Assembly: GCA_020060485.1 (NCBI GenBank)
Contig: JAGVAB010000170.1
Span: 1 to 14,558, forward strand
From: Anaerolineales bacterium
Lineage (GTDB): Bacteria; Chloroflexota; Anaerolineae; Anaerolineales; Anaerolineaceae
Direction: 5' to 3'
DNA length: 14,558 bases
Below, piece after piece: positions 14,167-14,558 of the stretch. The notes below the pieces were generated by a model. It saw only the letters and a program-made list of their open reading frames with translations. It was not told the origin of the DNA and searched no databases. A program made the position numbers and the translations under genes. Numbering within the stretch: position 1 is the stretch's first letter; each line of letters opens with the position of its first letter.

Positions 14167-14217
14167 ATGAAATGCTGCCGAAAGAAGAAGTGCGTCAAAG
14201 AACATAACTGTATTTAA
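14167..14217 (+). CDS. Possible 16-residue Cys/Lys-rich microprotein
   Basis: A short frame with a well-placed ribosome site (AAGGA at 14158-14162) reads MKCCRKKKCVKEHNCI. It carries four Cys and one His in 16 residues and lies on the strand opposite to the Yip1 operon, over that operon's promoter. A transcript would run into the right repeat, whose hairpin and T run at 14440-14483 could end it. So short a frame can arise by chance, and no clear promoter is visible. Confidence 0.2.
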   Translation: MKCCRKKKCVKEHNCI

Positions 14218-14241
14218 CACCACTAGCGGGATTCCTGTCAA
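14212..14241 (-). promoter_or_regulatory. Sigma70-type promoter of the Yip1/ABC operon
   Basis: On the minus strand TTGACA (14241-14236) and TTAAAT (14217-14212) are separated by 18 bases. The predicted start near 14205 gives a leader of about 120 bases before the Yip1-like gene. The -35 box begins 17 bases after the end of the right repeat, mirroring the arrangement at the left end. Beyond the promoter and a micro-ORF, 14086-14258 shows nothing else I can assign. Confidence 0.65.
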
Positions 14242-14362
14242 GGGCACAATTATTAACGCCATGGCCTTCTCAAAGTTAATTTTCTGTTCCCTTATCTTAA
14301 TGATGACGCCAAATTACAGGCCAAATAAGCCCTGGTTTGCGTATGTCGCCAGGTTTTCTGCA

Positions 14363-14387
14363 CCCCACCCCTCAAACTCCCCTCCCC
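14363..14387 (-). other. Putative G-quadruplex motif in right repeat
   Basis: On the minus strand this is the same four-run G4 pattern (loops 1, 7, 1) found at 241-265, without a single base change, although neighbouring parts of the repeat differ. Confidence 0.6.
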
Positions 14388-14439
14388 GCGAGGTGCTTGA
14401 CGTGTGATCTTCATTCTTTTGCGGGCAGGGGAGCTTCTT

Positions 14440-14483
14440 GTGCTGTGTTGAGCAGCTTCGCTGCTCAACACAGCACGGTTTTT
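14440..14483 (+). terminator. Perfect 17-bp hairpin with T-run, right repeat
   Basis: GTGCTGTGTTGAGCAGC (14440-14456) pairs with 14460-14476 around TTC, followed by GG and five T (14479-14483). It would act as an intrinsic terminator for rightward transcripts leaving the window. The TTC loop is inverted relative to the left copy once the repeats are aligned. Confidence 0.6.
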
Positions 14484-14558
14484 CCCTCCCCCGGCCGGTA
14501 CGCCAGGAATGAAAATTGGATCAATACCGGGGGAGGGATGATGGGAGGGGGTAAATCA

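Larger units (their letters stand above)
14259..14558 (-). repeat. Right copy of the ~300-bp repeat, inverted
   Basis: This is the reverse complement of 69-367, about 90% identical by eye, and it runs to the end of the window, so its outer boundary is not seen. The most diverged patch is 14328-14355, which forms a small stem in both copies despite base changes. The C/G-rich arms, the 17-bp hairpin and the G-run motif are kept. Confidence 0.9.

Noticed and set aside
14134..14205. A 23-residue minus-strand frame starting almost at the predicted transcription start of the Yip1 operon (possible leaderless peptide)
   Set aside because: It has no ribosome site, the transcription start is only predicted, and a hydrophobic frame this short is expected by chance.

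Overview
The window looks like a piece of an uncultivated Chloroflexota genome, most likely Anaerolineae. That placement is an inference from protein style: a fused cobalt/ECF-type ATPase, a CARDB/LolD/FtsX/Yip1 export cluster, and moderately GC-rich genes in tight operons with AGGAGG ribosome sites. No rRNA, tRNA, CRISPR array or transposase is visible. The window ends inside a repeat, which suggests that an assembly edge may lie there.

Layout. Two operons point at each other and meet at a hairpin near 9.40-9.44 kb. On the + strand (511-9376) are an RpiR/SIS regulator, a fused two-domain ECF ATPase, EcfT, an MtnA-like sugar-phosphate isomerase, an MTA/MTI phosphorylase-family enzyme, an ECF substrate-binding membrane protein (S component), an MTA/SAH deaminase, and a Cys/Met-metabolism PLP enzyme. 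Tandem hairpins separate the S component gene from the deaminase gene. On the - strand (14085-9470) are a Yip1-like membrane protein, a LolD/MacB-type ATPase, a secreted CARDB-repeat protein broken by a frameshift, and a MacB/FtsX permease. Each operon has a good sigma70-like promoter.

How the genes may work together. The + operon reads as uptake and salvage of a methylthio- or deoxy-nucleoside. An ECF transporter would bring in methylthioadenosine (MTA) or a relative, and the deaminase would convert MTA to methylthioinosine (MTI). The phosphorylase has Asn and Ala where adenine-specific MTAPs have two Asp, so it would split MTI into hypoxanthine and methylthioribose-1-phosphate. The MtnA-like enzyme would then isomerise the sugar phosphate. 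The PLP enzyme would act on the sulfur-amino-acid side, and the RpiR protein could sense the sugar phosphate. The later MtnB/C/D genes are absent here. The - operon looks like an ABC transporter of the MacB/LolCDE type with an extracytoplasmic CARDB partner.

The whole locus is bracketed by a roughly 300-bp sequence present in inverted orientation at both ends (69-367 and 14259-14558, about 90% identical by eye). Each copy holds a 17-bp perfect hairpin, a four-run G4-tract motif and a second small stem. Each copy ends just upstream of the -35 box of the operon it borders. Comparing the copies shows paired compensatory substitutions in two stems and an inverted hairpin loop. Together with a 20-bp perfect hairpin exactly at the CARDB frameshift, this points to template-switch mutation in the genome.
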